NCBI RefSeq assembly: GCF_037042905.1
Contig: NC_087251.1
Location: 48,801,873 to 48,865,872, forward strand
Direction: 5' to 3'
Length of the DNA: 64,000 bases
From: Lytechinus pictus
Taxonomy: Eukaryota > Echinodermata > Echinoidea > Temnopleuroida > Toxopneustidae
This document shows, in pieces, positions 22,983-36,085 of this stretch (positions within the stretch are counted from its first letter, which is position 1; every line of letters begins with the position of its first letter). The notes beneath the pieces were generated by a model. That model ran no database searches and was not told where the DNA came from. It saw nothing but the letters and a program-made list of their open reading frames with translations. Position numbers and translations under genes: made by a program.

Positions 22983-24805
22983 TTAATCTCTGCAAACGAC
23001 AAGGGGATGCGAAATGATTCTGAAGACTGTCTTACGGAACAAAGGTTGGGATACTGAGTATGCGATGGGGTTGAGGAAACTGTTGGCATAAGTCAGCCAG
23101 GCTATGAAGATGTACCAGGTGGATGTGAAAAACCCCTGATGAAGAAGGGTTGGATTGATGGTAAAGATAACAGCCACGATGCTACTTGGTATCCAGGCTA
23201 CGAAGAAGGAAATGATGATGAAGAGGAGCGTTCGAGTGGCTTTCCACATTTCACCCGTCGACTCCTGGCGAGATGTCTTGCCCTGTTTAGGTTTATAAAA
23301 AGATAAAATTCGACCGTTCAATGGAAAGAAAATTAAAATATGTATAAATAAACACTTAATGCTTTTGTCGTTTGGCAAATTTGTTAAGGAGTCCAGATGA
23401 TTTAAAAATCGTTAATTTGCAGTTCGACAGAATTTTAACCCCCGAGATCGAAATTTTCTGTGAGCGTTTTCCGTGATTTGGTTTTATTTACCTTATAAAA
23501 ATAAAAACAATGTAGATAAACAGTGTACAAAAATGAAGAATAATTGCGAATACTTACAAGTTATAAAAACTTTTAACGATACGGATGGATCACTCACTTC
23601 AGAGCCATTGTAATGGCTCTGTTCTTCCTAAAGGTCGAGTGTAATTGGTGAGCCCTGATATGAGCACCAGCCATTGTTACTTTATTGATGATGTTTCCTG
23701 TCGTGGTCCTCTTATAGCAGTAAACCATTCTTTTTCTTGTGATCCCTGACAGGATCCATTACATTAATTTTGTTCATGTCAGTAAGGGCGCGACAGTGGC
23801 TATGTTGTAAGGGTGCGCTCTTAATGCTTGTGAATAGTATTATTACCCTTGGAGTATTGTAATTCACATTGACAAGAAAACTTATAATATATAGTTTCGA
23901 AAACACAAACATGTCATACCTACCTCAGTTTTCTTTCTAGATGGATTTCTTTGTTTTCCAGTTGTCTCGAGTGTTTCTTGCAATGGTTTCCTTCCCTTTT
24001 CTCCATCTGTAATGTTTGGGAAGTCTACCCGACTAGCAACAGAGACGATGCCGACATCAAAAGTCGCCGAATCTTCCAGGACACTCGACCTGGGATTGAA
24101 TTTCGCATTGACATTTCTTCCCTTGAGGGTCTGTTTGATCTTTGCGTAGATCCTCAAGTAGAGAGTTGAAACGACAATTAGGGGCAGAAACACCTGAAGA
24201 AAGATGGGCAAGATGGCAGGAATTAGTCGGTAAGAATAACCCGGAACGCAGTGACGGGTGTTGACGGCATCGACCACGAAGTCCCAGGCGGTTGCGTACA
24301 ACAGCCAGAACCCGAGTCCGACGGTCCAAGCGATACTGTTCAAGATCACAGCCCTGCGTTTGCTTCTGGAGATGTAATGGTTGATCGGGTCGAATGTCGC
24401 TTGGTACCGATCCACGCAGATAACGACCATACCGAGGTTCGATACCGTTGTCGAAGCGTTCCTGAGGCCAGTGTACACCCTACAAAAGTCCGTTGAGAAT
24501 GGGAAATAACCGATGATTGAGTGTGCGACGGTGACGGCTAGGAGTATGCCAGCTAGAAGATCGGAGATGACGAGATTGATGATGAAGTAGTTGTTGTAGG
24601 TGCGGAGTTTCTTCTCAATGGCAAAGGCAACTAAGCTGATGACATTGGCCGAGACCATCAAGAAATTGATCGTTACCGCTATTGCAATCTTTGAGATATT
24701 CGGATTTGACTTCCTTGTGATAGGTTCCATCGTTGTTGTAGCATTAAATGTTGATATATTACTTTTCATGGTGCCCACTTCATTTAAGATTCCCGTGATA
24801 TTCAT
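22983..24805 (-). CDS. Class A GPCR, muscarinic/H3-like fold, non-canonical ligand pocket (receptor A)
   Basis: Two coding exons: 24805-23924 (294 codons) and 23282-22983 (99 codons plus TAA), 393 aa. The donor is GAG/gtaggt, the acceptor cag/GGC, phase 0, in the third intracellular loop. N-terminal sequons lie at NIT, NIS, NAT and NIS. Class A landmarks: Asn54 (1.50), Asp82 (2.50), Cys108 (3.25) pairing with loop-2 Cys186, Asp-Arg-Tyr at 132-134, Trp160 (4.50), Pro208 (5.50), AWIP around Trp324 (6.48) and NPIAY at 365-369. Similarity is to muscarinic and histamine-H3-type receptors. Residue 3.32, the amine-binding Asp in those families, is Arg115, and 6.51/6.52 are Ser/Ser instead of Tyr/Asn. 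The ligand is therefore unknown and probably not a biogenic amine. It may belong to the lineage-expanded sea-urchin rhodopsin-type receptors ('surreal-GPCRs'); that is inference. Complete, no breaks seen. Confidence 0.9.
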
Positions 24806-25739
24806 GGTGCAGTATCGATATCAAGCTTACAATGCATTAATAAAACACGCACAACATCAAATCGGTACTTTAAAAAATAGATTATTATCAAAGAAAATAT
24901 TGAATTCTTGCAGTTTAAAAAATGCGAGTAGTTGTATGAATATGCTTGTTTCCGAAGTTAAATGCCTGGATAATTTGAGGACTGATGAGTATAGTACGAG
25001 AAAGATAAAAGTCGTCGAATTCATCTTTTCAATTTAGTACTAATGAAAATAATCATAGGGTCGATCAGGACTCTCACGTCCCCGGGGCTCCTCCCGTGCC
25101 ATCACTATATGACACAAATCATCATGAAGCGCGTCCTCTCCCGTAAGTTTCTTTTAGGTTATCATAAATAGTTAATTGATTTTCATTTTTTTTATTTACT
25201 TCCATCGGAAGAAGGAGAAAGAACGAGTTCAATCAATAATTAATAAAGGCAAGTAAACTTATTTTCGATTATTAACTTCCACTGAAAGAAGGGGAAAGGC
25301 CGAATTGAATTAACTCAAATTATTGAGGGCAAATATTTGGTACTCTTTCCAATCCGCGCCATTTTTTTTATTACAGATTTATTAACAATGGTACAAATTC
25401 AGATACTATTATGCAGTGGTATAAACACAATGTCATGTCGTCAATTTCGCGATGGAGCGGGCGCCAGCGGCCGGCTTTCTTCAAATTATACACTTTTAAA
25501 CGAAAAGAAAAATGTTATATACTGCCTATATTTTTATTTATCATTCATTATACAGTTACATAAAACGCTGAGCTTTTATTTTCACAATAGCTTGTAATTA
25601 TGACCTTGCATCAAGTATAATGCTCAACTGCTTATATCAGTTATAACCTTTCAACGTTTTGCTCGTTCTTATTGTTGTGGTTTTTTTCTTCGAATTTATT
25701 CATTGAATAGCAAATCATTATTTCAGCAATTCATGAAGG

Positions 25740-25741
<2 letters not shown>

Positions 25742-25824
<83 letters not shown>

Positions 25825-25844
25825 TATGTGTGTGTGTGTGTGTT
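25742..25844. repeat. (TA)n then (TG)n microsatellite
   Basis: A dinucleotide TA tract changing to TG, followed by a T-run. Confidence 0.95.
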
Positions 25845-28800
25845 TTTTTTTTTTATTGATTTCATCAACATAAAATTTAATTTTTAAAAATGAATTGTAT
25901 CTTTTCCAATATTATTCATCTTTATATACAACAATGTATGAAATATTATCGATAGATATGACTCAATGAAAGCAATTATAAATATGACAACGCACTACAC
26001 ACAAACAAACACACCCACATATACCCAACCCGCCCGCTGTCCTCCCTCCCGCAATGCTTTCATTATTTTGTTAAAAATATTGATCTTACATCCTCATCAC
26101 ACGAAACATGCTAGATGGGACGAACGAAAGGCGGTCAAATGAGATCAGACTGAACAGTCATTGGTTATTCAAAACTGTACAAATATTGTGCTCGATTACC
26201 TCGAATACCGAATAAGTGTGACGGGGGCTTTATGTGTTTGAATTTGAATTTCCAATAAATTTCTTAGTTTTGGTGAAAAAAGATGTGTTACAAAGGCCAT
26301 CATGAATGAATATTTTGTCAAATTTACACTGGAATAGGTTTTCTTAGCTTTGAACGTCGTTTCTCCGATTTCATATTTTCGGTTGCCTTTGTTAGGTTTG
26401 TTATGTTTATAAGGACAAAACAAATGAGTCACGCTAAAATTGACCTGACTAGTGCAAATGGTATCATCCTGAATAACAATAAACTGCACGTAGATACATG
26501 TACATACATTAATAAGAAATACATCGGAAATATTAATCGATTTTACTATCCTCGGCTCAAAGTCCCTTATAATAAAATTACGTCACTGGTGTAAGACAAC
26601 CTTTTACTTGTTTTATGCTTCACTGTAATTTATTTATAACAGGAAATTTATATACAAAATAAGCTCCCTGGAAGATAAATTTCTCATTTCATTTTTTAAG
26701 AACATCTCTAACGTTAATGAATGCATTTCTCTTTTGCGAACAAGCTATTGAATAATGAAAATTCGATTTTGTTTCAATCGACCAACATTCTTCACTCACT
26801 CATTCTGTTTATAGTAGTCACGTACGATGCTAACGATTTATCTGCAAAACAACAGGCATATTAAGAGCAATATTATTAAAAACTTTATCTTTATTTATTT
26901 TATTTTATTCGGAATGTCATTGTCCAGATCTACTTAACAAAATTTATACAAAAGCTGCAAATATACACTGTATACAATGGTTTTGTTCCCTCTGTATTTG
27001 TGATCCCTAATTAATGAAAGTTAGCCATTAGTTTAAACAACATAATATTCTTAAAATACCTGGTATATAGGTCATGGAACAACAGTTTTCACTTCTGCCA
27101 CCACGTGTTTGCATGTACATGTGGCATATATGTGGAAAAAAATACATTTTTTATTAAAAAAAGTAAAAATAATACGTTCAAAACCATCAGGAATATCGCT
27201 AGAGCGTATATACTTGGATGCACGCAAACCTCTTGATGATGCAAGTGGTGCGGTGTGCCGATCTACTACACGCCCTTCAAACGCACACCCACACACACTA
27301 GGAAATGTCGTTTCCCGTGAACTTTAAAATTCATCCTGTGTATGTGAAAATCCACTTGCTAAATGTGGACGCCTCCTCCGGTGTGTGAAATGTCACTCAA
27401 TAATCGTGGACCTCACTCACTACCCTTGCAACGTATTTTTTTCGCTTTTGCCAAATGCATGTCTATATGCATTCGTCAGCACTGTTACCGCTGAACCGTG
27501 GACAGTCCACGGTTCGAGGGTGTCCTCGAATCTAATGTGTTTCAGATTATATAGGGTCCACGTTGCTGTTGGTAAATATATGACAGTAAATCCCCTTCCC
27601 AATAAAACACACACATAATTTAAATTCTATTACAGTGAATCATCAGCACTACAGTGAAATGTTTAAGGATGTTTTATCATTTATTGCACCAACCCCCTCC
27701 CTTTATTTATATATCTTTGTAGCGGCTAAGAATTCACGATGACAAGATTCATCAACAAAAATATTGGGCAAATCAAAAATGTCTCATAGGCATATAGAGA
27801 TGATTTAGTGAAAATACTTTAGATTCATAATTAAAAAAAACACCATACGTCAGAATAGAACATTTAAAAACACCACCCCAATAATTTCAAAGATGCATAT
27901 TTAACCCTGATTAATCTTCAAATACTTGTCATTTTAGGAGGTTGCATTTTTCATGAACCTTACATTGGGGTCTCATTCAGCCAATCTAATTTCATTAATT
28001 TAGATAATTGTCAACTCTTTTATAATTTCATCAAAGGGCATTTTCACACGTGAATCTTGAATCATCATTGTAATGATGATTGCTATTGTAATCTTGACTT
28101 TGATTAGCGTTCGTAATTCTCATCATGTTCTAGTTTGGTTTCACGCGTGTTAAATATTCGTCATTAGCCTTATTGTTCACAGGAATCATTCAAATTACGA
28201 TTCTTTTACCGTGTAAAAGGGCGGTAACACTGAAGAAAACATTTTCAGCGAGTGAAAGCTCCACCTGGGAGTTCCACAGGGAGCACTTTTATCTTTTCTT
28301 TCATGAAACATTGTTTTGTACAATGTATCACATGCTTATACCTCGTTCCCAAATGTACTATGATCCGTTACGAACGCCACTATTGTTTTTACGTTGCTGA
28401 TTGCTAAAAAAAGATTAACCTTTCAAACACTTCCAAAAGTTTTCTAGGATCGATACGATTACCACGACCAATCTGATACGATCTGATTCCTTCACTACGA
28501 TTATTTCACGATTAAGACCACGGTTTCAATCTTGACGTGTTTGTGACAGAGTAAACTCGGTCAAAATGTAAGATCAGTGATCCTCCTACCGATAACACCA
28601 CACACTACACTCTTAAATAGGATTGGTCAAGTAACCAATCTCTTGGTGAAACAGATCGAAATTCTGTTAGATTCTTACAAGCAAGTTTGTTGAATTTTAC
28701 CATTTTTGTCAGCGGACACAATGTTCACCAACACACTGGCTATATTAAACATTCCTTTTAAAGATTGTTCCATTTAAAACTGCTGCGGTGCATTCCTTTC

Positions 28801-28966
28801 TGGCATTAGCCATACTTTGAAGGAACCTGTCACAATGATAATTCTGGACATTTGCTAGATAGTATTAATGTAAATGAAAAGAAAGTAAAATAATGCCGAA
28901 AATCTATATAGAACAAACAACGCCAGCTGAACAAATTAATATATAAGGTACATTAAAGAAAAGTGC

Positions 28967-29005
<39 letters not shown>

Positions 29006-29040
29006 CATTTATATATATAATATATATATATATATATGTA
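28967..29040. repeat. (AT)n microsatellite
   Basis: AT dinucleotide tract with a few interruptions, abutting the repeat at 29041. Confidence 0.9.
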
Positions 29041-29290
29041 TTTACGGTTACAGAGTTATTTGTCATAAGTAAACTTTATACGTCCACCTCAAAATGACCT
29101 TTGACCTTACCATGTGACCTGCGACTGCACTGTAACATGCAGGTCCCTTAAGTACATCTACAATCCAAGTTTGGTTGGAAAAAGACTTAATGTTGCAAAG
29201 TTATGTGTCATAATGTTTGTGACGGACGTACGTCGGACGACATTTAGATCCCTTAGTCTCGCCTTCACGTCTGGTGGGCGAGACAAAAAG
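29041..29290. repeat. Dispersed repeat, 'aagttatgtgtcat ... cggacgac' type
   Basis: Contains 'gagttatttgtcat' and 'aagttatgtgtcat', TGACCT words, 'gtgacggacgtacgtcggac' and 'gatcccttagtctcgcc' followed by the inverted 'gggcgagac'. This resembles a widespread marine-invertebrate interspersed repeat whose end carries a short hairpin. Classification is by recognition only. Confidence 0.5.
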
Positions 29291-29555
29291 TGCCTTAATT
29301 CGGCATGTTAAAATGGAAAGGCTAGATTCATTTTTTTCTATATATCTATGTACAAATGAAAACATTCAGTCCATTTGTCAAATTTCCTTCCAATTCAAAT
29401 GACTAAATTTGTTTTCTTTTCAGGTTTTTCCTTGAAATTTATATCCACTTAACAGGACCAGTATCACAAAAACCCCGGGTATAGGGAGAATGATATCCTA
29501 TAAGGTCCTGGGTACATATTGATATTTGGGACCTTTCGCAATCCTCACGGATTAG

Positions 29556-29686
29556 GGTCCCCTAACACAAAAGTTAACGCTTAATCATACACTTGATTTT
29601 TAAGATTGATTGTGCATTATAGTCAATAGAATCAAACGTAGAAAACTGCTCTACAATCAATGCTAAGCTTTGTGTTACAGGGGGGT
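29556..29686. mobile_element. MITE, 'CCCTAACACAAA' family
   Basis: The left 'cccctaacacaaaagttaac' pairs with the right 'gctttgtgttacagggg'. The interior 'gattgattgtgca' and 'ctacaatcaatgc' also pair. A related copy is at 35245-35340. Confidence 0.65.
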
Positions 29687-30852
29687 TACAGGCCCTACAG
29701 ATCTGATTTTCGTGTGCAAAATCCTCTTCCGCGACACCCGCACCATACATGCATGTATATTACGACTGATGGCTGGAGATATTCGAAATGCAGACCTAAA
29801 ATAGATTATGAAATGGATAAGAAAGTGGTTTTTCAAACAAATCGAGTACATATTGAGTGAGGAAAAACTTACTGAATGAAGGCTTAGATATAGATCATTA
29901 CAGTCCATCGAATCGATATTACATTTAATGTGGATTATTGGTGTATCACTGGCAATTGATTTCATGGATCAGATGAACCTCTCCAGCCGAACATTTCGCG
30001 TGAGTTGATATGTGCACACCGTATGCAATACGTTTGAACTCGTTTCTTTTTGTTTCTTTTGTTTCTTTTGTTAGCTTCTTCTACACAAACGATATGCCTC
30101 TCGCACACGATGTAATGGGCATTATGTTTTACTTTCCCCAGAAATGGGGGATTAGATTCAAATTCCGGGGAGACCACTTCCATTGATGAGTGGATACCAG
30201 GCACGACCATGGGGTTTCGAAAAGTACCCTAAACAAGGGAAGTAATTTTTTTCCAGATTATGAAAATGCATCTCTTAACAAGAATTTGGCTTGTGAAACC
30301 CTACAAGTATTGGATATATATCCCTTTTTGTCAGCATTTTAAACCTCGTTTTGACACCCTTATAACGTTACTTGGGCCTATACGTAACGTACCTGCCCAC
30401 TCTGTCCCCTTTTACGCGTGGTCGCTCCTGGTATCCACTAATCAATGGAAGTGGGCCCCCCGGGCGGCCTCTTGAGCTCTGGGAGGAGTCAAATGTGGCT
30501 TTGGAAAGTTGTCCTCAATCGGATATATCGCTGTTACCATAGTAGCAACCAGAATTTTGCACACGAAACGCATATTGAATGTTTCCGTCGCAGATGCGAA
30601 ACGAAAAAAAAATCTAATGTCACACAATTTGCATTGCAAGACAGAGTTTTACGACCATGATGACGGGTCTAAAAAGTCTCTTCCAAAATCATCTAACGTC
30701 GTTAATAAGCGTGCGCGTCCTCAAACGAAAGGTCGGGATTGACAACTTAAAAGTGACAGGCCCCTTGTGTGCCTAAAATAACTGACAAAACGTTTTACAT
30801 GTGTCCAACAACAGATGGTTGTATTAATTGATGGCGAATGGAGTGTGTCGCT

Positions 30853-32827
30853 TCAGTGGCAGTACTTCTGCGGTCTGCAGATCAAGTCCGATACGGTACG
30901 GCGGAACAGGGTTTGGGATGCTGCGTAACATATTGGATTGAAGAAGCTATTCGCGTAGCGTAACCACACGAAGAATTGACGCACCGCGGCTGGGAACGCG
31001 CGCACCAGAAGAAGTGCAGGGTCGATTGCAAAGAGGAGATAGATGATGGCGTTTGGAAGCCAGGCGATGATGAAGGATATGATGATGTAGGACAAGGTCC
31101 GGTTGGCTTTCATCATCTCGTTCTTGGACTCGCGGTCGGCCCCTGTCTTGGTCGTCCCCTGTAGGCGATTAATCAAATTAAGAGCAGAATTATTGTTTAA
31201 TTATGTTTTTGTTTTTTATTATAAGACCGGCAAATAAGCATTTTGAGTTCAACATTACAAAAATATCAAGGTATGACATCTTGGCAAAATATTCAATTAT
31301 TAGAACGTCCACTGACAACAGCAAAATGATACGAACTCAAGTTTATGTGTATTCTATTATATGTACCACTACCATTCTATTATATGTACCACTACAAGCA
31401 ACAAGACAAGGGGCAATGTCACATTTATTAGGGGCATTTGTACAACAGAAGTTTTATGAACACAGTCATCATAGTGTAGACGCAAGTTTGCTGTAATTTA
31501 TAATTGTTATAATTGTCATTTGTTACAAAACATGAGGGAGCGAAGCTCAAGATCACTGATAAGATTTTTTTCTTAGCCTTTTTTCTTGAAGGTATACCGC
31601 TGTTGTCGACAAGGGATGTGTTAATGTTCCTTGTCTTCTTTCTTTGGGTTTGTTAGTTTTGCTTGTTTGCTTTTCTTCCTTTTCTCAACTTATTTCTTCC
31701 CTTTTTTTTCAATCGTTATTCCCGCCCCACATGCAATGAGAATCGAATTGTGTTTTCATGTTCCATTCTTGTTTAGAAATTTGTATGACTTCCCTAACTG
31801 CACATGTTATCACGGGCTACCTAAAGATAAATGGGGGCTTAGTAAAATTGTCATATTTCACACTTATTGCCGTAGGAGTGACAACCCTTCCTCTTTCTTT
31901 ATCTCTCTCTTTCTCTTAAAAACACGTTTTGTCGAAACAAGTCGAGCAGACATTAAAACACATAGGCCTTACCTTTTCTGCTTCGTGCCTGCCTTTGAAA
32001 GGCACTACGTGTTCGTCTGACTTCAACCGAGTGTTGTTGCCGCTGCTGCTGTTGGATGACTCCACGGAACCTTCTCCTATCGTCACGTCCTGCATCCCAT
32101 CCTCGAACTTCCGACTGACACTTTTTCCACCAATCGTGGCCTTTATCTTGATATAGATTCTGACATAGAGCAAGGAGATGATCACCAGAGGAATAAAGAA
32201 GGTGATGACGTTTTGCATCAAGTTTGGGATAGGGTATCTGACGTAGGCCGCAAAACAGTGCCGAGACGAATCTACATCCACTATGAAGTCCCAGGCCGTA
32301 GAGTAAAAGAGCCAGAAGACAAGACCAACCACCCAGGTTAAAACGTTCATCACCATAGCCTTCCGTTTACTCCTGGAGATGAAGTGGTTGATAGGATCGT
32401 AGGTTGCTCGATGACGGTCGATGCAGATGACGACGACCTCCAGGATGGAGACAAAGAAGAGCCCCTGGCGACAACCCAGGTAGACCTTGCAGAATCCTTG
32501 AGAGAAGGGAAAGTACCTGAGGAAGGTGTGGGCGACGCCAATGATCTGGCTGATGCCTATCAGGAGATCAACCACCACCAGATTGATGATAAAGTAGTTG
32601 TTGTAGGTTCGTAAACGTCGTTCGACGACGAAAGCGGCCAAGCTGAGGAGGTTGGTCACAGAGATCAGGATTACGACCAGGATGCCAAGGACTAATCCTT
32701 GAATATCGACGCTCATGGAGGAACTTACTGGGGAGCCATCGTCTTCTGTAGCGATGTCCGTGGCGTTGTCGAAACCGCCCTCTTCGTATAAAAATGTGTA
32801 CGTATCATTTGCTTCATTGTTTTTCAT
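30853..32827 (-). CDS. Class A GPCR, muscarinic/H3-like fold, tandem paralogue (receptor B)
   Basis: Two coding exons: 32827-31973 (285 codons) and 31158-30853 (101 codons plus TGA), 386 aa. The donor is AAG/gtaagg and the acceptor cag/GGG, phase 0, the same place in loop 3 as receptor A. Sequons: NDT and NAT near the N-terminus. Landmarks: Asp87 (2.50), Cys113 (3.25) with Cys191, Asp-Arg-His at 137-139 in place of DRY, AWLP around Trp318 (6.48) and NPICY at 359-363. Position 3.32 is Arg120, as in receptor A; 6.51/6.52 are Asn/Ala. It shares long identities with A ('RTYNNYFIINLV', 'SRSKR', 'TAWDF.VD'), so the pair arose by local duplication. The His in the DRY motif may alter G-protein coupling, but DRH occurs in some working receptors. 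The ligand is unknown. ATG at 32825-32827 chosen because it gives a glycosylated extracellular N-terminus. Confidence 0.9.
31351..31396. repeat. Two tandem copies of a 23-bp unit
   Basis: 'attctattatatgtaccac' and its continuation occur twice in direct succession within the intron of receptor B. Confidence 0.8.
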
Positions 32828-32839
32828 ATTGTACTTTCT

Positions 32840-35240
32840 GCTGTTTTGTCACGATGACTAGTGTCGTTCTATCCTCTTCTGAAATAGGTAGCAGTAAAAA
32901 GTGAATTTGGTAATGTACTAAAACTCCGGAGGTGTAGGTGACGTGGTTGTACTTGTTTTAAAAAGCGAGAGTGGAGTCGTAGTGTTGATGTCCATTATTT
33001 ATACTTTTTGTAAATCAATGAATCCATCATCTGAGGTTCAGATTTTGTTGTGAACTCCCGACTTTAACCGAATTTGACTAATGGGAAACTTTGGATCAAC
33101 TCTTTCCAGTTGTGCTTTCATTTCAATGAGAGCTGTTTACACTCCTCATTTTTATGTATTTTCTAGGATTTATGGGAATAATACAAACGAACGTACAGCT
33201 CTCTGGTAGAATCGAATTTTCCATTCATTTTATTGAGCCATATACGATCAAAAAGTAAATACTGAAATAAAAAATGATTAAGGGTAGGCCTAAAAGAGCA
33301 AAGTATAAATAAAAACAGCATAACAATCAGTTCCTCCAAGATTATGATATTTGTTAGATTATGCCCTACTTTCATTCAGACAAATAAACGAAGTCAATTA
33401 ATTTTCCATTTGGATTTGAGGACTTTAAAAGGTTGACTTCCAACAAAGAAACCTTTCTGGCAAAATCATCGAAGGTTATTCTTTTGTCTGTATAAAAGGG
33501 CACCACTTTGCCAGGGGAGTTCTGGAAGGTGATACCAGCATTGTATAAAAAATACTTTTTCATATGCCGATAGTTCTTCGACCTGTATTTTTGTTATTCG
33601 TCATCCTCTATATGTTCAATACTATACTGAAGGTCATACTTCAACGAGTCATTCCGATTCAATGTGAACTAGAAGTCGAGATTTAATTCATTAGCATTGT
33701 GGGTTTTTTTTTATTCAAAACATATCTTTTATATACCATTGCTTTGATGATGACGTTAATAAAAAAAAGAAAATTTGAGCACGGAATTACCGTGGCCCTT
33801 TTATGTCTAGTTTCCATGTAGTGCAGAAATCGTCTAATCGAAAAATATTTTTAAAATATTTCCTGCTGTGAAGAGAGACAGCCTCGTTCTCATTAATCTT
33901 TCTATTCTATGTATAATCTATCTCCCCACCTATATCTGTCTATATTTTTAACTATCTATCTCTCTCGGTCTCCATCTATCTATTTATCTTTCTTTCTTTC
34001 TCTTTCAATCTCCCATTTCCCTCTTCCTCCCACCCCTCCCTCTCTTTCTTTCTCCCTATTTCTATCTCTCTCTCACACACACTTACACTCTCTCAAGGTC
34101 CTCCAATGCTCTTTTCTTTTCCGGCTCTCTTGCTTAAAGGTCAAGTCCACTCTAGCAGCAAATTGATTTGAATAAAAAGACAAGGAAAGAAAAAAAAAAT
34201 TTAACCCACAGATTTCATTAAATTTAACAAGAAATTAATGCCATTCTTTTAACTTTGCTTTTATTTCACGCCAACGCCGTAATAAATTTGATCAGAAGTA
34301 ATCATACCCACAGGAAAATTGTAGCTTGGTAAACTTTTCATAAAAACGAGATGGTAACTTTTTATTGGTACTTGACATGTTTTCCTACAGGTACAGATTG
34401 GTTCAAATAACAACTGTTGGTTAAAACAAATGTCATGCGAAATGAATTTTGATTTTTAACCAACAGTATTATAGGTAGGATCATACTTTAACCAATTTGA
34501 ACATAACATCTGGTTGAAACAAAAATTGCATAAGAAATAAACTTGGATTTTGTAACCAACAGTTGGTAGATTTTTATTTTAATCAATTTTGGGGTTGGTT
34601 AAACAAAAATTCTGAGTATACAGAATCACACTAGATGTATATTGTATTAATTTTATCATGTATTTACATCTTTATCAGAAATATTTGAAATATGCTTTGA
34701 TAATGAGACGGGAACATCCACCGCTCAACAGAGGTAACACATTTTTTTATTCATTCATTTATTTATGTATTTATTTATTTAAAAATCTTTATACAGGATA
34801 ATTATGTTCAGATAATATATACATGTACAATGTTATTCAACATGGTTGACATGAAGAAATATCCAACAAAAACAATAAATTCAGATAAAGTAGAAACAGA
34901 CTGAGTGATATAGGTATTAACAAACATAGATATTAACAAACAAAAATACATGTACACTGGGTGATAACTACTAAATTGAAGATTGAAAATATAAGTTTGC
35001 ATAGAAATATATAGAATGGAGAGCGGAGAAATTAAGAGAAGTGTGTTTTCGTGTATTTCCTTTTAAAACTATCAATTGAATTTGCATTTTGGAGTTCCGA
35101 AATGAAACTATTCCGTATACATTTCCTCCTGCATATTCTAAACTATTCTTAAAACTTATTTATAGGATGAGTACGACATCGGCAATTTTTCTGCCGTCGA
35201 TTGTGTCTCTTCCAAGACAGTCTATCTAATTTTCCTACAA
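32840..35240. other. Upstream of receptor B; no gene recognised
   Basis: AT-rich intergenic sequence. About 34340-34620 has repeated 'ccaacagt' and 'aaccaa' words in both orientations and may be an old foldback repeat. No supported coding ORF. Confidence 0.45.
33905..34095. repeat. Polypyrimidine (TCTATC/TCTTTC)n tract
   Basis: Almost pure C/T sequence of TCTATCT and CTCTCTTTC words. It makes a Ser/Leu/Ile-rich spurious ORF. Confidence 0.9.
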
Positions 35241-35244
35241 CCAA

Positions 35245-35340
35245 GGGCCCGTAACACAAAGCTGAGCAATGATCGGAGAACATATATCTACGACTGATTG
35301 CATTGACAACAATTTAAATCATGACCTTTGTGATACGGGG
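35245..35340. mobile_element. Small MITE, 'GGGCCCGTAACACAAAG' family
   Basis: The left 'gggcccgtaacacaaagc' pairs with the right 'gacctttgtgatacgggg'. It ends one base before the SINE at 35341. Related to 29556-29686. Confidence 0.65.
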
Positions 35341-35700
35341 ACCGAGTGGAAGAGCCATGGTGTAGTGGTTCTGACTCTCGCCTTATAAACAGAGGGTCGT
35401 GTGTTCGAATCCCATCGCCGTCTAGCGTCCTTTGGCAAGGCGTTAATCCACACTTTGCCACTCTCGACCCAGGTGCTAAATGGGTACCCGGTATTGAATG
35501 TTTGAATTCGCCAGCGCTGTATATAATGAGGCTGCGATGAATGCAAGGAATGATCCCCAGGGAGTGGAAATTGTGCACTTTTCGTGCGGGATTGAAATAA
35601 ATCCAATGACCGGGGTAATAATATGCTGTAACACGCTTTGAGTCATTCTGGGAAAAGCGCTATATAAAAATTTGCTATTATTATTATTAGTAGTAGTAGT
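35341..35700 (+). mobile_element. tRNA-derived SINE, full length
   Basis: The tRNA-like head has an A-box-like 'tggtgtagtggttctgactc' (about 35359) and a B-box-like 'gtgttcgaatccc' (about 35400). The body is the same as at 13149-13800, including 'cccaggtgctaaatgggtac' and 'aatccaatgaccggggtaat'. The 3' end 'aaaagcgctatataaa' is followed by an ATT/AGT trinucleotide tail. The head is derived from a tRNA but is not a functional tRNA gene. Confidence 0.85.
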
Positions 35701-35924
35701 ACGACTAATAATCTAATCTAATCTTTTGATCTAATTGCCACTAAGTCTATGTACAATATCGTCAAATTCCTATTTCGAATATGCCCATTTCGTCTATAGG
35801 CTTACCCACTTTGTTTTAGACGCCCAATCTATTGAGATACAGATACTGTTTGTGACTAAAACTGCTCAAACCTGTAATTCTTTAAAAATGTGGTTCGAAT
35901 ATTCCGTTTTCAACTCTGGAATAT

Positions 35925-36085
35925 CAAGAAATCTCAGCTCGCGCTTTGCGCTCTTATTTTTTTTATTTTTGGGATGCATGAATTATCCTCTTCATAGATT
36001 CCAACATAAAATACTTCAAATTTCCCTATTTTTGCTTAGCATATTACAAAAAAAAAATCAGCTGGCGCTTCGTGCTTTAACTTCT
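35925..36085 (-). repeat. Two inverted units of the 'GCGAGCGCGAAGCGC' module family
   Basis: 'ctcagctcgcgctttgcgct' at about 35934 and 'cagctggcgcttcgtgct' at about 36058, 123 bp apart, are reverse-strand versions of the module in the 19-kb and 41-kb regions. Confidence 0.6.

Larger units (their letters stand above)
24815..30850. other. Region between the two GPCR genes; no gene recognised
   Basis: This is upstream of receptor A and downstream of receptor B. It contains (AT)n tracts and two dispersed repeats (listed separately), and a short palindrome at 27493-27515 ('gaaccgtggac' and 'gtccacggttc'). None of its ORFs has a recognisable domain. The promoter of receptor A must lie in the right-hand part of the first kilobase above 24805, but no confident core motif was found. 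Confidence 0.5.

Noticed and set aside
23712-23912. Extra exon between the two coding exons of receptor A
   Set aside because: No receptor-like sequence; joining 23924 to 23282 already gives a full seven-helix protein in phase, and receptor B has the same layout.
31631-32020. 129-aa plus-strand ORF rich in Phe
   Set aside because: Overlaps the end of receptor B exon 1 on the opposite strand and its intron; hydrophobic because of T-rich intron sequence.
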